Positions 1-7,422 of a DNA stretch of 36,273 nt are shown piece after piece. The stretch comes from an uncultured Faecalibacterium sp. (lineage in GTDB: Bacteria > Bacillota > Clostridia > Oscillospirales > Ruminococcaceae). The notes beneath the pieces were generated by a model that was not told the DNA's origin, searched no databases, and saw nothing but the letters and a program-made list of their open reading frames with translations. A program made the position numbers and the translations under genes. The stretch is taken from positions 1-36,273 of the forward strand of contig CAKSZU010000013.1 in NCBI GenBank assembly GCA_934526125.1. Reading direction: 5' to 3'. How positions within the stretch are numbered: position 1 is the first letter of the stretch; every line of letters starts with the position of its first letter.

Positions 1-179
<179 letters not shown>

Positions 180-215
180 TTACCCTTTTCATCGGATAAT
201 GATCACGGTAGCTTT

Positions 216-244
216 ATTGTAGTCCAAAATCCGAAAAGTTTCAA
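216..244 (-). promoter_or_regulatory. Sigma-A-type promoter of gap
   Basis: On the minus strand, TTGAAA (244-239) and TACAAT (221-216) are separated by exactly 17 bp. Each hexamer matches the housekeeping consensus at five of six positions. It lies about 60 bases before the gap start, which fits a strongly expressed glycolytic gene. Confidence 0.8.
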
Positions 245-264
245 GTGCCTGCCAAAAAATTAAC

Positions 265-281
265 AAGTGAATTTCACACTT
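265..281 (-). terminator. Weak hairpin after the membrane-protein gene
   Basis: AAGTG and CACTT arms flank a 7-base loop. On the minus strand a TTTTTT tract follows a few bases later, and another T-run follows on the plus strand. The stem is short and AT-rich, so this is at best a weak terminator between the upstream operon and gap. The inner GTGAATTTCAC is also palindromic and could be an operator. Confidence 0.3.
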
Positions 282-331
282 TTTTGTTTTTGTACGATTT
301 TGACAGCTCTTACCGGAATCTTTTCAGCAAA

Positions 332-1138
332 TCAACCAACAGAGTGCTTGCCTTTGGGATGGGATGCGCCGCTGGCGGCCACCCGCGCCGTGCTGAGCAT
401 GCCCAGGGTCCCCACGCAGCACAGACCGGCCCCGAAGAACAGATCGGGCAGCTGCGCCACTGTCAGACCGTAGAAGAACGGCACCAGCACCCGGGGCAGC
501 TCCCAGCAGAAGCAGAGTACGAAACAGGCAAGGCCCGCCATGCAAAGCATCCGGCCGTCAGTGGACTCCGGCAGCCAGAGGGCCCGCACCAGCGCCGACA
601 GGAACAGCAGCGCCGACAGCAGCTGCCAGATCATGGCAGTGGGCTCCACCCGGTGCCAGCTGGAGCTGTTCTCCATGAAGCGGCTCAGTACCGCCCAGTA
701 GAACACCGCCGTTCCCAGCACGGCCGTGGCCATGCTCCGGTTGGGCAGCCGGTATTCCCCGCTCCGCATCCAGCTCCGGGCAAGGCTTGCGAACCAGACG
801 CCGCACACCACTTCCAGCAGGGCCCGCACCAGCGCACCCGGCCCGGTCAGACCGAAGAGCAGCCGGCACACGCCCCCCAGGGCAAAGAAAGCCGCGGCCA
901 GCACAACCGTCCGGCCGGAGTGCCGGCATTCGCTGCGGAGGATGTCGGGCCGACGGGCCAGCCGGTACCCGGCCAGCAGCGCCCCCAGCACCGCCACGGC
1001 CAGCGCGGCATACCGCAGCCAGACCGAACCGGTCAGGCAGATGCCGGTCTCCCAGCTGGTCCAGAGGGCAAGGTCAAGCCCGCGGCCGATGGCCAGGGCT
1101 CCGCCCAGAATGAAAACAAGCACAAAAAAAGCGTTCAT
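332..1138 (-). CDS. Polytopic membrane protein of unknown function
   Basis: 268 residues, almost entirely hydrophobic, with roughly seven predicted membrane helices and short Arg-rich loops (for example RLARRPDILRSE near residue 60). I do not recognise a family. Its ATG overlaps the stop of the upstream citrate synthase gene (TGATG at 1140-1136), so the two are very probably translationally coupled. No separate ribosome site is needed and none is obvious. The C-terminus is a short polar tail ending KGKHSVG. The overlap implies co-expression with citrate synthase but does not show a shared function. Confidence 0.75.
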   Translation of the reverse strand: MNAFFVLVFILGGALAIGRGLDLALWTSWETGICLTGSVWLRYAALAVAVLGALLAGYRLARRPDILRSECRHSGRTVVLAAAFFALGGVCRLLFGLTGPGALVRALLEVVCGVWFASLARSWMRSGEYRLPNRSMATAVLGTAVFYWAVLSRFMENSSSWHRVEPTAMIWQLLSALLFLSALVRALWLPESTDGRMLCMAGLACFVLCFCWELPRVLVPFFYGLTVAQLPDLFFGAGLCCVGTLGMLSTARVAASGASHPKGKHSVG

Positions 1139-2508
1139 CAGCGTTCCTCGATCGGTTTATATTTCTGGCGTACGCCCAGATACTTATAGGCAGGCCGGAT
1201 GATCCGGTTGGCAAAGACAACTTCCTCCACCCGGTGGGCACACCAGCCCGGCACACGGGCGATGGCGAACAGCGGGGTGTAGAGGTCCTCCGAGATCCCC
1301 AGCATGTGATAGATCAGCCCGCTGAACAGATCCACGTTGGCGCACACGGGCTTGGTGCTGCCCTTTTCCTCGGCAAAGATGCCGGGGGCCAGCTTCTCGA
1401 TGCTGCACAGCATGTTATACTCTTCCTCAAAGCCCTTTTCATAGGCCAGATGGCGGGCACGCTCCTTCAGGATCACCTCGCGGGGGTCGCTCATGGTATA
1501 GACCGCGTGGCCCATGCCGTAGATCAGGCCGGAACCGTCACCTGCCTGCTTGCGCAGGATGCGGCGCAGGTACTCCCGCACCTCGTCGTCATCCTCCGGA
1601 TGCTCCACATGTTTCAGGATGTCCTGCAGCTGACGGTTCACCATCAGGTTGGCGCCGCCGTGCTTGGGGCCCTTCAGGGCACCGATGGCGGCCGCAATGG
1701 CCGAATAGGTGTCCGTCCCGGAGGAGGATAGGACGCGGGTAGTGAAGGTGGAGCAGTTGCCGCCGCCGTGGTCTGCATGGACCAGCAGGCACATATCCAG
1801 CAGCTTTGCCTCTTCGTGGGTGAACTTCTGGTCGGGGCGGTAGGTACTCAGGATATGCTCCGCCGTGCTCTGCCCCGGTTTCGGCAGGTGGAAGAACATG
1901 CTCTGCTTGTCGTAGTAGCGGCGCTTCATCTGGTACGCGTTCACCATCATGGTGGGCATACTGGCGATCAGGTTGATGCTCTGGTTCAGGATGTTCTCCA
2001 GACTCAGGTCCTCGGCGTGCTCATCGTAGGAGTACAGGCCCAGCACACAGCGCTGCATCTTGTTCATGATGTTGGGCGAGGGGGCATTCATGGTATCCAT
2101 GAAACCGTCGGGCAGGGCCCGGTGTTCGGCCAGCAGCTCGCAGAAATCGTCCAGCTGCTCCTGCGTGGGCAGACTGCCGAAGAGCAGCAGCCAGATGACC
2201 TCTTCGAACACGAAGCGGTCATTGCGGTACGCCTCGTTGACGATCTCGTTGATGTCCACACCCCGGTAGATCAGTTTGCCCGGAATGGGGATGATCTTTC
2301 CCTCCTGATCCTTGCGGTAGCCCACAACGTCGCAGACGTTGGTCAGGCCTGCCAGCACACCGGTGCCATCCGGATTGCGCAGGCCCCGTTTGACCCCCAG
2401 CCGCTCGCTGGTCTCCGGGTCGATGTAGTTGTTGGCAAGATACTCTTCACAGAGCGTCCGCATCGTCTGCGGATCCAGAGTTGCCACCTCTGCATGGGTA
2501 AAATTCAT
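1138..2508 (-). CDS. gltA: Citrate synthase
   Basis: Condenses acetyl-CoA and oxaloacetate to citrate in the cytosol. In an anaerobic Clostridia member this usually feeds the partial oxidative branch toward 2-oxoglutarate and glutamate. The 456-residue protein has the three family active-site signatures: GPKHGGAN (first catalytic His), GMGHAVYTMSDPR (second His) and NVDLFSG (catalytic Asp), plus the HADHGGGN segment. The frame stays open far upstream, but the start at MNFTHAEVA (2508) is chosen because it has a purine-rich AAAGGGGA site and lies about 70 bases downstream of a good promoter (2578-2606). The upstream extension shows no family similarity. It is followed in overlap by a membrane protein. 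Confidence 0.95.
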   Translation of the reverse strand: MNFTHAEVATLDPQTMRTLCEEYLANNYIDPETSERLGVKRGLRNPDGTGVLAGLTNVCDVVGYRKDQEGKIIPIPGKLIYRGVDINEIVNEAYRNDRFVFEEVIWLLLFGSLPTQEQLDDFCELLAEHRALPDGFMDTMNAPSPNIMNKMQRCVLGLYSYDEHAEDLSLENILNQSINLIASMPTMMVNAYQMKRRYYDKQSMFFHLPKPGQSTAEHILSTYRPDQKFTHEEAKLLDMCLLVHADHGGGNCSTFTTRVLSSSGTDTYSAIAAAIGALKGPKHGGANLMVNRQLQDILKHVEHPEDDDEVREYLRRILRKQAGDGSGLIYGMGHAVYTMSDPREVILKERARHLAYEKGFEEEYNMLCSIEKLAPGIFAEEKGSTKPVCANVDLFSGLIYHMLGISEDLYTPLFAIARVPGWCAHRVEEVVFANRIIRPAYKYLGVRQKYKPIEER

Positions 2509-2577
2509 GCGCGGATTCCCCTTTCTGTTCCTATTACTTATACCTTTCCCTGCCATCCGCCATGATGGCATATTCAT

Positions 2578-2606
2578 ATGATAGCGCTTTTGTGAAGTAA
2601 ATTCAA
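2578..2606 (-). promoter_or_regulatory. Promoter of the citrate synthase operon
   Basis: TTGAAT (2606-2601) and TATCAT (2583-2578) on the minus strand with a 17-bp spacer. It lies in the 180-bp divergent gap to the SpoIID gene, and it argues against the longer N-terminal extension of the citrate synthase frame. Confidence 0.7.
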
Positions 2607-2688
2607 GTCTCAGGTGAAATGTGCGCTTTTTCACCGGAAAATTCTGGTACAGTAAAGCCGGAACGATGCCTGTCCGGGAGGGAAAGCC

Positions 2689-3699
2689 ATGACCAAAAAG
2701 ACATTCTTTCTTCTCTGTTCCCTGCTTCTGGTGCTGGGGACCCTGCTGCCGCCGCTGGGCTACCGGCTGGCGCAGCAGACAGCCGGGCCAGCGCCGAGCG
2801 GAGAGAGCGCCGGGGCAGCTTCTTCCTCCCCGGACCCTGCAGACTCTGCCCCACCCTCGGACCAGGACAGCGAGAGCTTCCTTCTGGCGGACGAAAGTGC
2901 CGGAGCCGTGATCTCGGTGTCCCGGCGGGACTACCTCATCGGGGCTGTCGCCGCAGAAATGCCGGTCTCCTGGCCGGACGAGGCCCTGAAGGCCCAGGCC
3001 ATCGCCGCCCACAGCTACGCGCTCTACTGCCGGGATCACGCCGCCGACCCGGCCTCCGGCTGGCTGACCGTGGATCCCGCCCGGCGGCAGGGGTACCTGA
3101 CCGACCCCGTCCTCCGCAGCTACTGGGGCACCGCCTATGACGAAAACTACGCCCGGCTGTCAGCGCTGGTGGATTCCGTCCTCAGCGATGTCCTCTACTA
3201 CGATGGTGCCCCCGCCGGGACAAGCTATTTTGCCATCTCCAACGGCATGACCGAAGCCAGCGAGAACGTCTGGGGGACGGCCCTGCCCTATCTGGTCCCA
3301 GTGGACAGCTCCACTGACCGGACGGCTGACAACTACCTCTATACCGTCCAGATGACGCCGGAGCAGCTGCAGCCCCTGCTGGCCGGGCTGAACCTTGCAC
3401 CGGACCTGTCCGCGCCGGAGAGCTGGTTCGGCGAAAGCAGCCTGACGCCCTCCGGGTACGTTGCCGGGATCACCGTCTGCGGCCAGACCGTCACCGGCCC
3501 GGCCCTGCGGAAGGCTCTGGGGCTGCGCAGCGCCTGTTTTACAGTGGGTTATCAGGACGGCAGTTTTTCCTTTACGACAAAAGGCTACGGTCACGGAGTC
3601 GGGCTGAGCCAGTGGGGTGCCCGCGCCCTGGCTGAGCAGGGCCAGTCCGCCCCGCAGATCCTCGCGCACTATTTCCCGGGGACTGAACTGCGGCGGTGA
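2689..3699 (+). CDS. spoIID: SpoIID/LytB-type peptidoglycan lytic protein
   Basis: 336 residues. An N-terminal hydrophobic segment (about residues 5-26) acts as membrane anchor or signal. A Ser/Pro/Ala-rich linker follows, then a SpoIID domain from about residue 83 to the end. Hallmarks are the AAEMP...EALKAQAIAAHSYAL block (Glu in AEMP is the catalytic acid in SpoIID) and the C-terminal GYGHGVGLSQWGARALAEQG block. In sporulating Firmicutes SpoIID is a lytic transglycosylase that drives engulfment by trimming stem-less glycan. The start is set by GGGAGG just upstream. It could instead be a vegetative LytB-like paralogue, and no other sporulation gene is in the window. Confidence 0.85.
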   Translation: MTKKTFFLLCSLLLVLGTLLPPLGYRLAQQTAGPAPSGESAGAASSSPDPADSAPPSDQDSESFLLADESAGAVISVSRRDYLIGAVAAEMPVSWPDEALKAQAIAAHSYALYCRDHAADPASGWLTVDPARRQGYLTDPVLRSYWGTAYDENYARLSALVDSVLSDVLYYDGAPAGTSYFAISNGMTEASENVWGTALPYLVPVDSSTDRTADNYLYTVQMTPEQLQPLLAGLNLAPDLSAPESWFGESSLTPSGYVAGITVCGQTVTGPALRKALGLRSACFTVGYQDGSFSFTTKGYGHGVGLSQWGARALAEQGQSAPQILAHYFPGTELRR

Positions 3700-3700
3700 T

Positions 3701-3740
3701 GCAAAAATGAGGCCCGGATCACTCCGGGCCCCATTTTGCA
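3701..3740. terminator. Bidirectional terminator, spoIID / hydrolase
   Basis: Long inverted repeat with GGCCCGGA / TCCGGGCC core arms and a 4-base loop, flanked by GCAAAAATGA and CATTTTGC, so A/T tracts lie on both sides. It lies 2 bases after the spoIID stop and 20 bases after the end of the convergent hydrolase gene. Confidence 0.85.
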
Positions 3741-3759
3741 CTTTTATTCTTCCTCTGCT

Positions 3760-4542
3760 TCAGGCCCGCAGATCCAGCCAGGTGAGCATGTTCTGCAGTG
3801 CCTCAGGTCCCGCCTCACTGCCGAACAGCTTATGGGGCGCATGGCCGTAGGAGTGGAACACCTTGTCCTCGGAAGCACAGTTCAGGTAGAACTTCAGCAT
3901 ATCGTCCGGCTTGAAGTGCATATCATCTTCCGCGCAGAGGATCAGCACCGGCTCGGCAAACTCCTGATAATGGTCGTGCAGATAGTAGAAGGCACAGCCC
4001 ATCATGTAGCCCAGAGCGTTGGTACGGCGGGGCGGGTTTGCGAGCGTGGCGGCGTTCTGCTCCGACTCCGGCAGGGGTACGGGGAACTCAGTGGTCATAT
4101 CCTCCGGCTTTTCCGGCATTTCGTCCTTACCGGTGACGGCGGAGACCGACAGGATGATACCGTCCACATAGCCGGGTTTCTGAATTCCCAGGATCTCGGA
4201 GCCGATGCCGCCCATGGAGTTGCCGAAGAGGAAGATCTTCTGGCCGGGGTTCTCCTTCCGGGCAAGGTCAATGATGAACTTGATGTCATTCACCAGTACG
4301 GAAAAATCGGCATAGTATCCGCGCAGACCTTCCGACTGGCCGTGGCCGCGGTGGTCGAAGAAGTAGACCGTGTAACCAGCCCCCACCAGACCATCCTCGA
4401 TCCGGCGGTACTGGGTGGTATCGATGGAAGCTCCCGCGCCGTGGCTGATGACCACAACAGCCCGGGGCTTTTCCTGGATGTCGCGCTTCAGCCGTAGTTT
4501 CGTGCCGTCAAAAGAGGGAATGAACTCAAACGTGCTTGTCAT
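3760..4542 (-). CDS. Alpha/beta hydrolase, monoacylglycerol-lipase-like (Hydrolase_4)
   Basis: 260-residue cytosolic hydrolase of the S33 / monoacylglycerol lipase type. Visible are the oxyanion strand VVVISHGAGA, the FDHRGHGQSEG motif, the nucleophile elbow GNSMGG (Ser), an acidic residue in ILCAEDDMHF, and the C-terminal His in GHAPHKLF, so the catalytic triad is complete. The substrate is unknown: lysophospholipid, monoacylglycerol or another carboxyl ester. The start has an AAAGGCGG site. It follows the IlvD-like gene on the same strand after about 100 bases that contain an inverted repeat, so it may be read from that operon or from a weak promoter of its own. Confidence 0.85.
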   Translation of the reverse strand: MTSTFEFIPSFDGTKLRLKRDIQEKPRAVVVISHGAGASIDTTQYRRIEDGLVGAGYTVYFFDHRGHGQSEGLRGYYADFSVLVNDIKFIIDLARKENPGQKIFLFGNSMGGIGSEILGIQKPGYVDGIILSVSAVTGKDEMPEKPEDMTTEFPVPLPESEQNAATLANPPRRTNALGYMMGCAFYYLHDHYQEFAEPVLILCAEDDMHFKPDDMLKFYLNCASEDKVFHSYGHAPHKLFGSEAGPEALQNMLTWLDLRA

Positions 4543-4613
4543 AACGAACCGCCTTTCTGTTGTCTGTATTTATCGCAAGGCTAGAAATCAGCACAACTGT
4601 AACAGCATATCTG

Positions 4614-4655
4614 GCAAACCAACGATGTTGCTGTTGCATTAAAAAGTTGGTTTGC
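4614..4655. repeat. Inverted repeat spanning the stop of the IlvD-like gene
   Basis: Perfect 10-bp arms GCAAACCAAC (4614-4623) and GTTGGTTTGC (4646-4655) separated by 22 bases. The right arm lies inside the last codons of the dehydratase. No T-run follows on the minus strand, so a plain intrinsic terminator is unlikely. A nested AACAGCA / TGCTGTT pair could compete with it. Confidence 0.6.
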
Positions 4656-6366
4656 TATATTTCAGATTTTCAATATCGACCACTGCACCGGTATCGGAAG
4701 AGCCGACCAGAGCAGCATACTTTGCCAGCGCCGGCAGACGCGGCTTGATCAGCGGTTTCCAGTTTTCCTTCCGTCGGGCAAGCTCTTCGTCGCTTACTTC
4801 GAGGGTCAGGGTGCGGTTGGGGATGTCGATCTCGATCCAGTCGCCGTCCTGCACAAAGGCAATGGGGCCTCCGTTGACAGCTTCGGGAGAAACATGGCCG
4901 ATGCAGGGGCCGTGGGTCGCGCCGGAGAAACGTCCGTCCGTGACCAGCGCAACGTCCAGATCCATCTTGCGTCCCATGATCAGGGAAGTGGTGGAGAGCA
5001 TTTCACGCATACCGGGGCCGCCCTTGGGGCCTTCGTAGCGGATCACGATGACGGTCCCCTTCTCGATCGTATCCCCGCTGATGGCGGCATCTGCCTCCTC
5101 CATGGAGCTGAAGCAGCGCGCCCGTCCGCGGAAGTGGTACATTTTTTTGTTCACGCCGGACTGCTTGACAACAGCGCCCTTGGGGGCCAGGTTTCCGTGC
5201 AGCACGGCAATTCCGCCTTCCGGCTTCTGGGGATGATCCAGCGTTTTCAGCACATCATCCGGATGCACCTCCACATCCTGCAGCAGCTCATGCAGGGTCT
5301 TGCCCGTTACCGTCAGGCTGTCCTCGTGCAATGCATAGCGGATGGTCTTGAGCACTGCGGGGATCCCGCCTGCGTTGTCCAGCGAAACGATGGGATACCG
5401 GCCGGAAGGCTGCAGGTTGCACACAAAGGGCACCTTGCGGGAGATCTCGTCAAAATCGCTCAGGTTCAGCTCCACACCGGCCTCGTGGGCAATGGCCAGC
5501 AGATGCAGCACCAGGTTGGTGGAAGAGCCGGTAGCCATGGCACCCGCCACACCGTTCAGCAGCGTTTCACGGGTCAGGATCATACGGGGGGTGATGCCCT
5601 TTTCCAGCAGCTTCATGACCTGGCGGCCGGACTCCTTGGCAAGGCGGCGGCGCTTGAGGGATACCGCCGGGGCGGTGCCTGCGCCGGGCAATGCCATGCC
5701 CAGCACCTCCGACAGCATGCACATGGAGTTCGCCGTACCCAGATGCGCACAGCTGCCCACGGTGGGCAGGGCGGCCTGTTCCGCCGCCTTCATCTTTTCC
5801 ACGGTAGTGATCCCTGCTTCCACGCGGCCGGGGTACTCCCGCAGCTCGCTGGAGCAGAACAGGGGGTTGCCCTCCACATAGCCCGGCAGCATGGGGCCGC
5901 CCGTGACGATCACGGTGGGGATGTTGACGCGGGCAGCGGCCATGATCATGCCGGGAATGATCTTATCACAGCCTGCCAGCAGGACCATTGCATCAAAGTG
6001 ATGCGCTTCCACCACCATCTCAATAGAGTCTGCGATCAGGTCGCGGCTTGCCAGAGGGTAACGCATTCCCTCATGTCCCTGGCACAGACCGTCGCAGATC
6101 GCAATGGTCTCGGACTGGCGGGGGATGCCTCCTGCCTCACTGATGCCCTGCTTGACTGCCTCAGCCAGTTCCCGCATGTGCATGTGACCGGGCACCATTT
6201 CGGAGAAAGAGCCGATCACGGCAACAAAAGGTTTTTTCAGGTCTTCCTCGTCCATCCCGGTGGCGTACAGCAGGGCACGCTCGCCGGATTTGTTCAGACC
6301 GTTGGTCAGGATACTGCTGCGGTATTTGGGGTCTTTCAGCTGAAAGGCTTTTTCGTAATCGTTCAT
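4639..6366 (-). CDS. IlvD/Edd-family dehydratase, probably for a sugar acid
   Basis: 575-residue Fe-S dehydratase of the dihydroxy-acid / phosphogluconate dehydratase family. Visible blocks are GSFSEMVPGHMHMRELAEAVK, DGLCQGHEGMRYPLASRDLIADSIE, LAGCDKIIPGM (cluster Cys), GSCAHLGTANSMCM (cluster Cys), and the C-terminal GPKGGPGMREM...DGRFSGATHGPCIGHVSPEA block. The position that is PCN in the E. coli IlvD group reads PGH here, as in many anaerobe homologues, while an extra Cys occurs in DGLCQGHEGM. No ilvBCN genes are nearby. Neighbours are an UlaG-like hydrolase and an SLC13-like permease, so aldonate or other sugar-acid dehydration is more likely than branched-chain amino acid synthesis. The start MNDYEK is chosen because AAGGAG precedes it; a GTG 11 codons upstream has no site. 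Confidence 0.85.
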   Translation of the reverse strand: MNDYEKAFQLKDPKYRSSILTNGLNKSGERALLYATGMDEEDLKKPFVAVIGSFSEMVPGHMHMRELAEAVKQGISEAGGIPRQSETIAICDGLCQGHEGMRYPLASRDLIADSIEMVVEAHHFDAMVLLAGCDKIIPGMIMAAARVNIPTVIVTGGPMLPGYVEGNPLFCSSELREYPGRVEAGITTVEKMKAAEQAALPTVGSCAHLGTANSMCMLSEVLGMALPGAGTAPAVSLKRRRLAKESGRQVMKLLEKGITPRMILTRETLLNGVAGAMATGSSTNLVLHLLAIAHEAGVELNLSDFDEISRKVPFVCNLQPSGRYPIVSLDNAGGIPAVLKTIRYALHEDSLTVTGKTLHELLQDVEVHPDDVLKTLDHPQKPEGGIAVLHGNLAPKGAVVKQSGVNKKMYHFRGRARCFSSMEEADAAISGDTIEKGTVIVIRYEGPKGGPGMREMLSTTSLIMGRKMDLDVALVTDGRFSGATHGPCIGHVSPEAVNGGPIAFVQDGDWIEIDIPNRTLTLEVSDEELARRKENWKPLIKPRLPALAKYAALVGSSDTGAVVDIENLKYSKPTF

Positions 6367-6422
6367 TGTCTGTTGCTCCTTCTGTGGTGCTTTCGTCACA
6401 GGGTCTTATTTTTGCTGTGTGT

Positions 6423-7250
6423 TTACTCCACTGCAGCGTTCATGGCAAAGTCGATCCACTGACCGGACTCAGCATACGCCACACGGCCGTAAACACCTCT
6501 GGCTGCCAGCTGCTCGTTGACGGCAGCGATCATCTCCTTCGGGTCCTTCATGATCTGCATGGTCAGCATGAACAGATAGGGACTGCCGCTGCGGGTAAGC
6601 TGCGCTGCAGCTTCCTCCGTACACTGCTCTGCTGTACGGCTCGCATGGTGGAGGATCAGGGTGGGGTGATACTTTTCCAACTCATTGAGCCAGGGCTCGG
6701 CCCGTCCGCCGTCCATGGCGATCTTCATGCCGTTGGGCAGCGAGATGATGAAGTTGCTGTTGTAAACCGTGCCCAGATGCAGGTACTCCAGTTCTTTTGC
6801 ATCCATTCCGTTGTCCAGCCTGTCCTGCGGACGGAGCTGGCCCACTTTCGCGGTATGGCGGCCCTGCTGCCACAGCACACGGAAATCATCAAAGTTGTAC
6901 TCGCAACCGTCCGTCATGGGGATCACGCTGCCGGTGGGCAGGTTCAAATGTTTGACCAGCTCATAGGCAGACCAGCCGTTGACCAGGATCGGGGCATGGA
7001 ACCGTTCTTCCAGCGCCCGCAGGGATCCGATGTGGTCAAAGTGGACATGCGTCAGCATAATATAATCGCACCGCTCGATCACGGAGTCATCAAACCCGCT
7101 GATGAAACCTTTCTCCGGCTCCGACTGGCAGGATGCCTCATCCTTACGGAACATGGGATCGATCACGATCACCTTGCCATTGGGCAGCTCGATCTGGCTG
7201 CAGTTCTCCACAAACCAACGGTAACGGAAAGACGGAATCGTGTAAGTCAT
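6423..7250 (-). CDS. UlaG-like metallo-beta-lactamase-fold hydrolase
   Basis: 275 residues. The metal-binding motif THVHFDHIG lies near residue 68, a second-shell block DGGRAEPWL near residue 180, and LHHASRT follows, which is the pattern of the UlaG-type branch of the MBL fold. UlaG itself is an L-ascorbate-6-phosphate lactonase. A lactonase role upstream of a sugar-acid dehydratase would make sense here, but that is inference. AAGGAG sits well placed before the ATG. It lies 56 bases upstream of the IlvD-like gene and downstream of the permease, in one minus-strand operon. Confidence 0.8.
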   Translation of the reverse strand: MTYTIPSFRYRWFVENCSQIELPNGKVIVIDPMFRKDEASCQSEPEKGFISGFDDSVIERCDYIMLTHVHFDHIGSLRALEERFHAPILVNGWSAYELVKHLNLPTGSVIPMTDGCEYNFDDFRVLWQQGRHTAKVGQLRPQDRLDNGMDAKELEYLHLGTVYNSNFIISLPNGMKIAMDGGRAEPWLNELEKYHPTLILHHASRTAEQCTEEAAAQLTRSGSPYLFMLTMQIMKDPKEMIAAVNEQLAARGVYGRVAYAESGQWIDFAMNAAVE

Positions 7251-7321
7251 AAAAATCCAGCTCCTTTTTATCAGATTTTATCTTTTATCACAGATCAATT
7301 CTTCATGGAAATATCCCCCGT

Positions 7322-7338
7322 CCCTCGCCCGGCGAGGG
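7322..7338 (-). other. GC-rich hairpin between permease and hydrolase genes
   Basis: CCCTCGC / GCGAGGG with a 3-base loop in the 172-base gap of the operon. No T-run follows on the coding strand. It may be an mRNA processing or stability element that sets different levels for the permease and the enzymes. Otherwise the gap 7251-7422 holds nothing recognisable. Confidence 0.4.
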
Positions 7339-7422
7339 CAGCAGAGGCAGGGGACACTCCAGAAAAAAGATGAAGAAAGAAATGAGAACGCTGACCATTC
7401 CGAAATGATCCGGTTGACTGTA

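Noticed and set aside
245..1189. Plus-strand 314-codon open frame opposite the membrane protein
   Set aside because: Rich in Gln, His, Pro and Arg with no motif. The minus strand gives a coherent membrane protein coupled to citrate synthase.
2509..3039. N-terminal extension of citrate synthase (177 codons)
   Set aside because: It overlaps the promoter and the divergent spoIID gene, has no citrate synthase similarity, and a good start with a ribosome site exists at 2508.
7322..7338. Hairpin considered as terminator of the permease gene
   Set aside because: The stem is only 7 bp and no T-run follows on the coding strand, and the downstream genes have no convincing promoter of their own. It is listed as a structure only.
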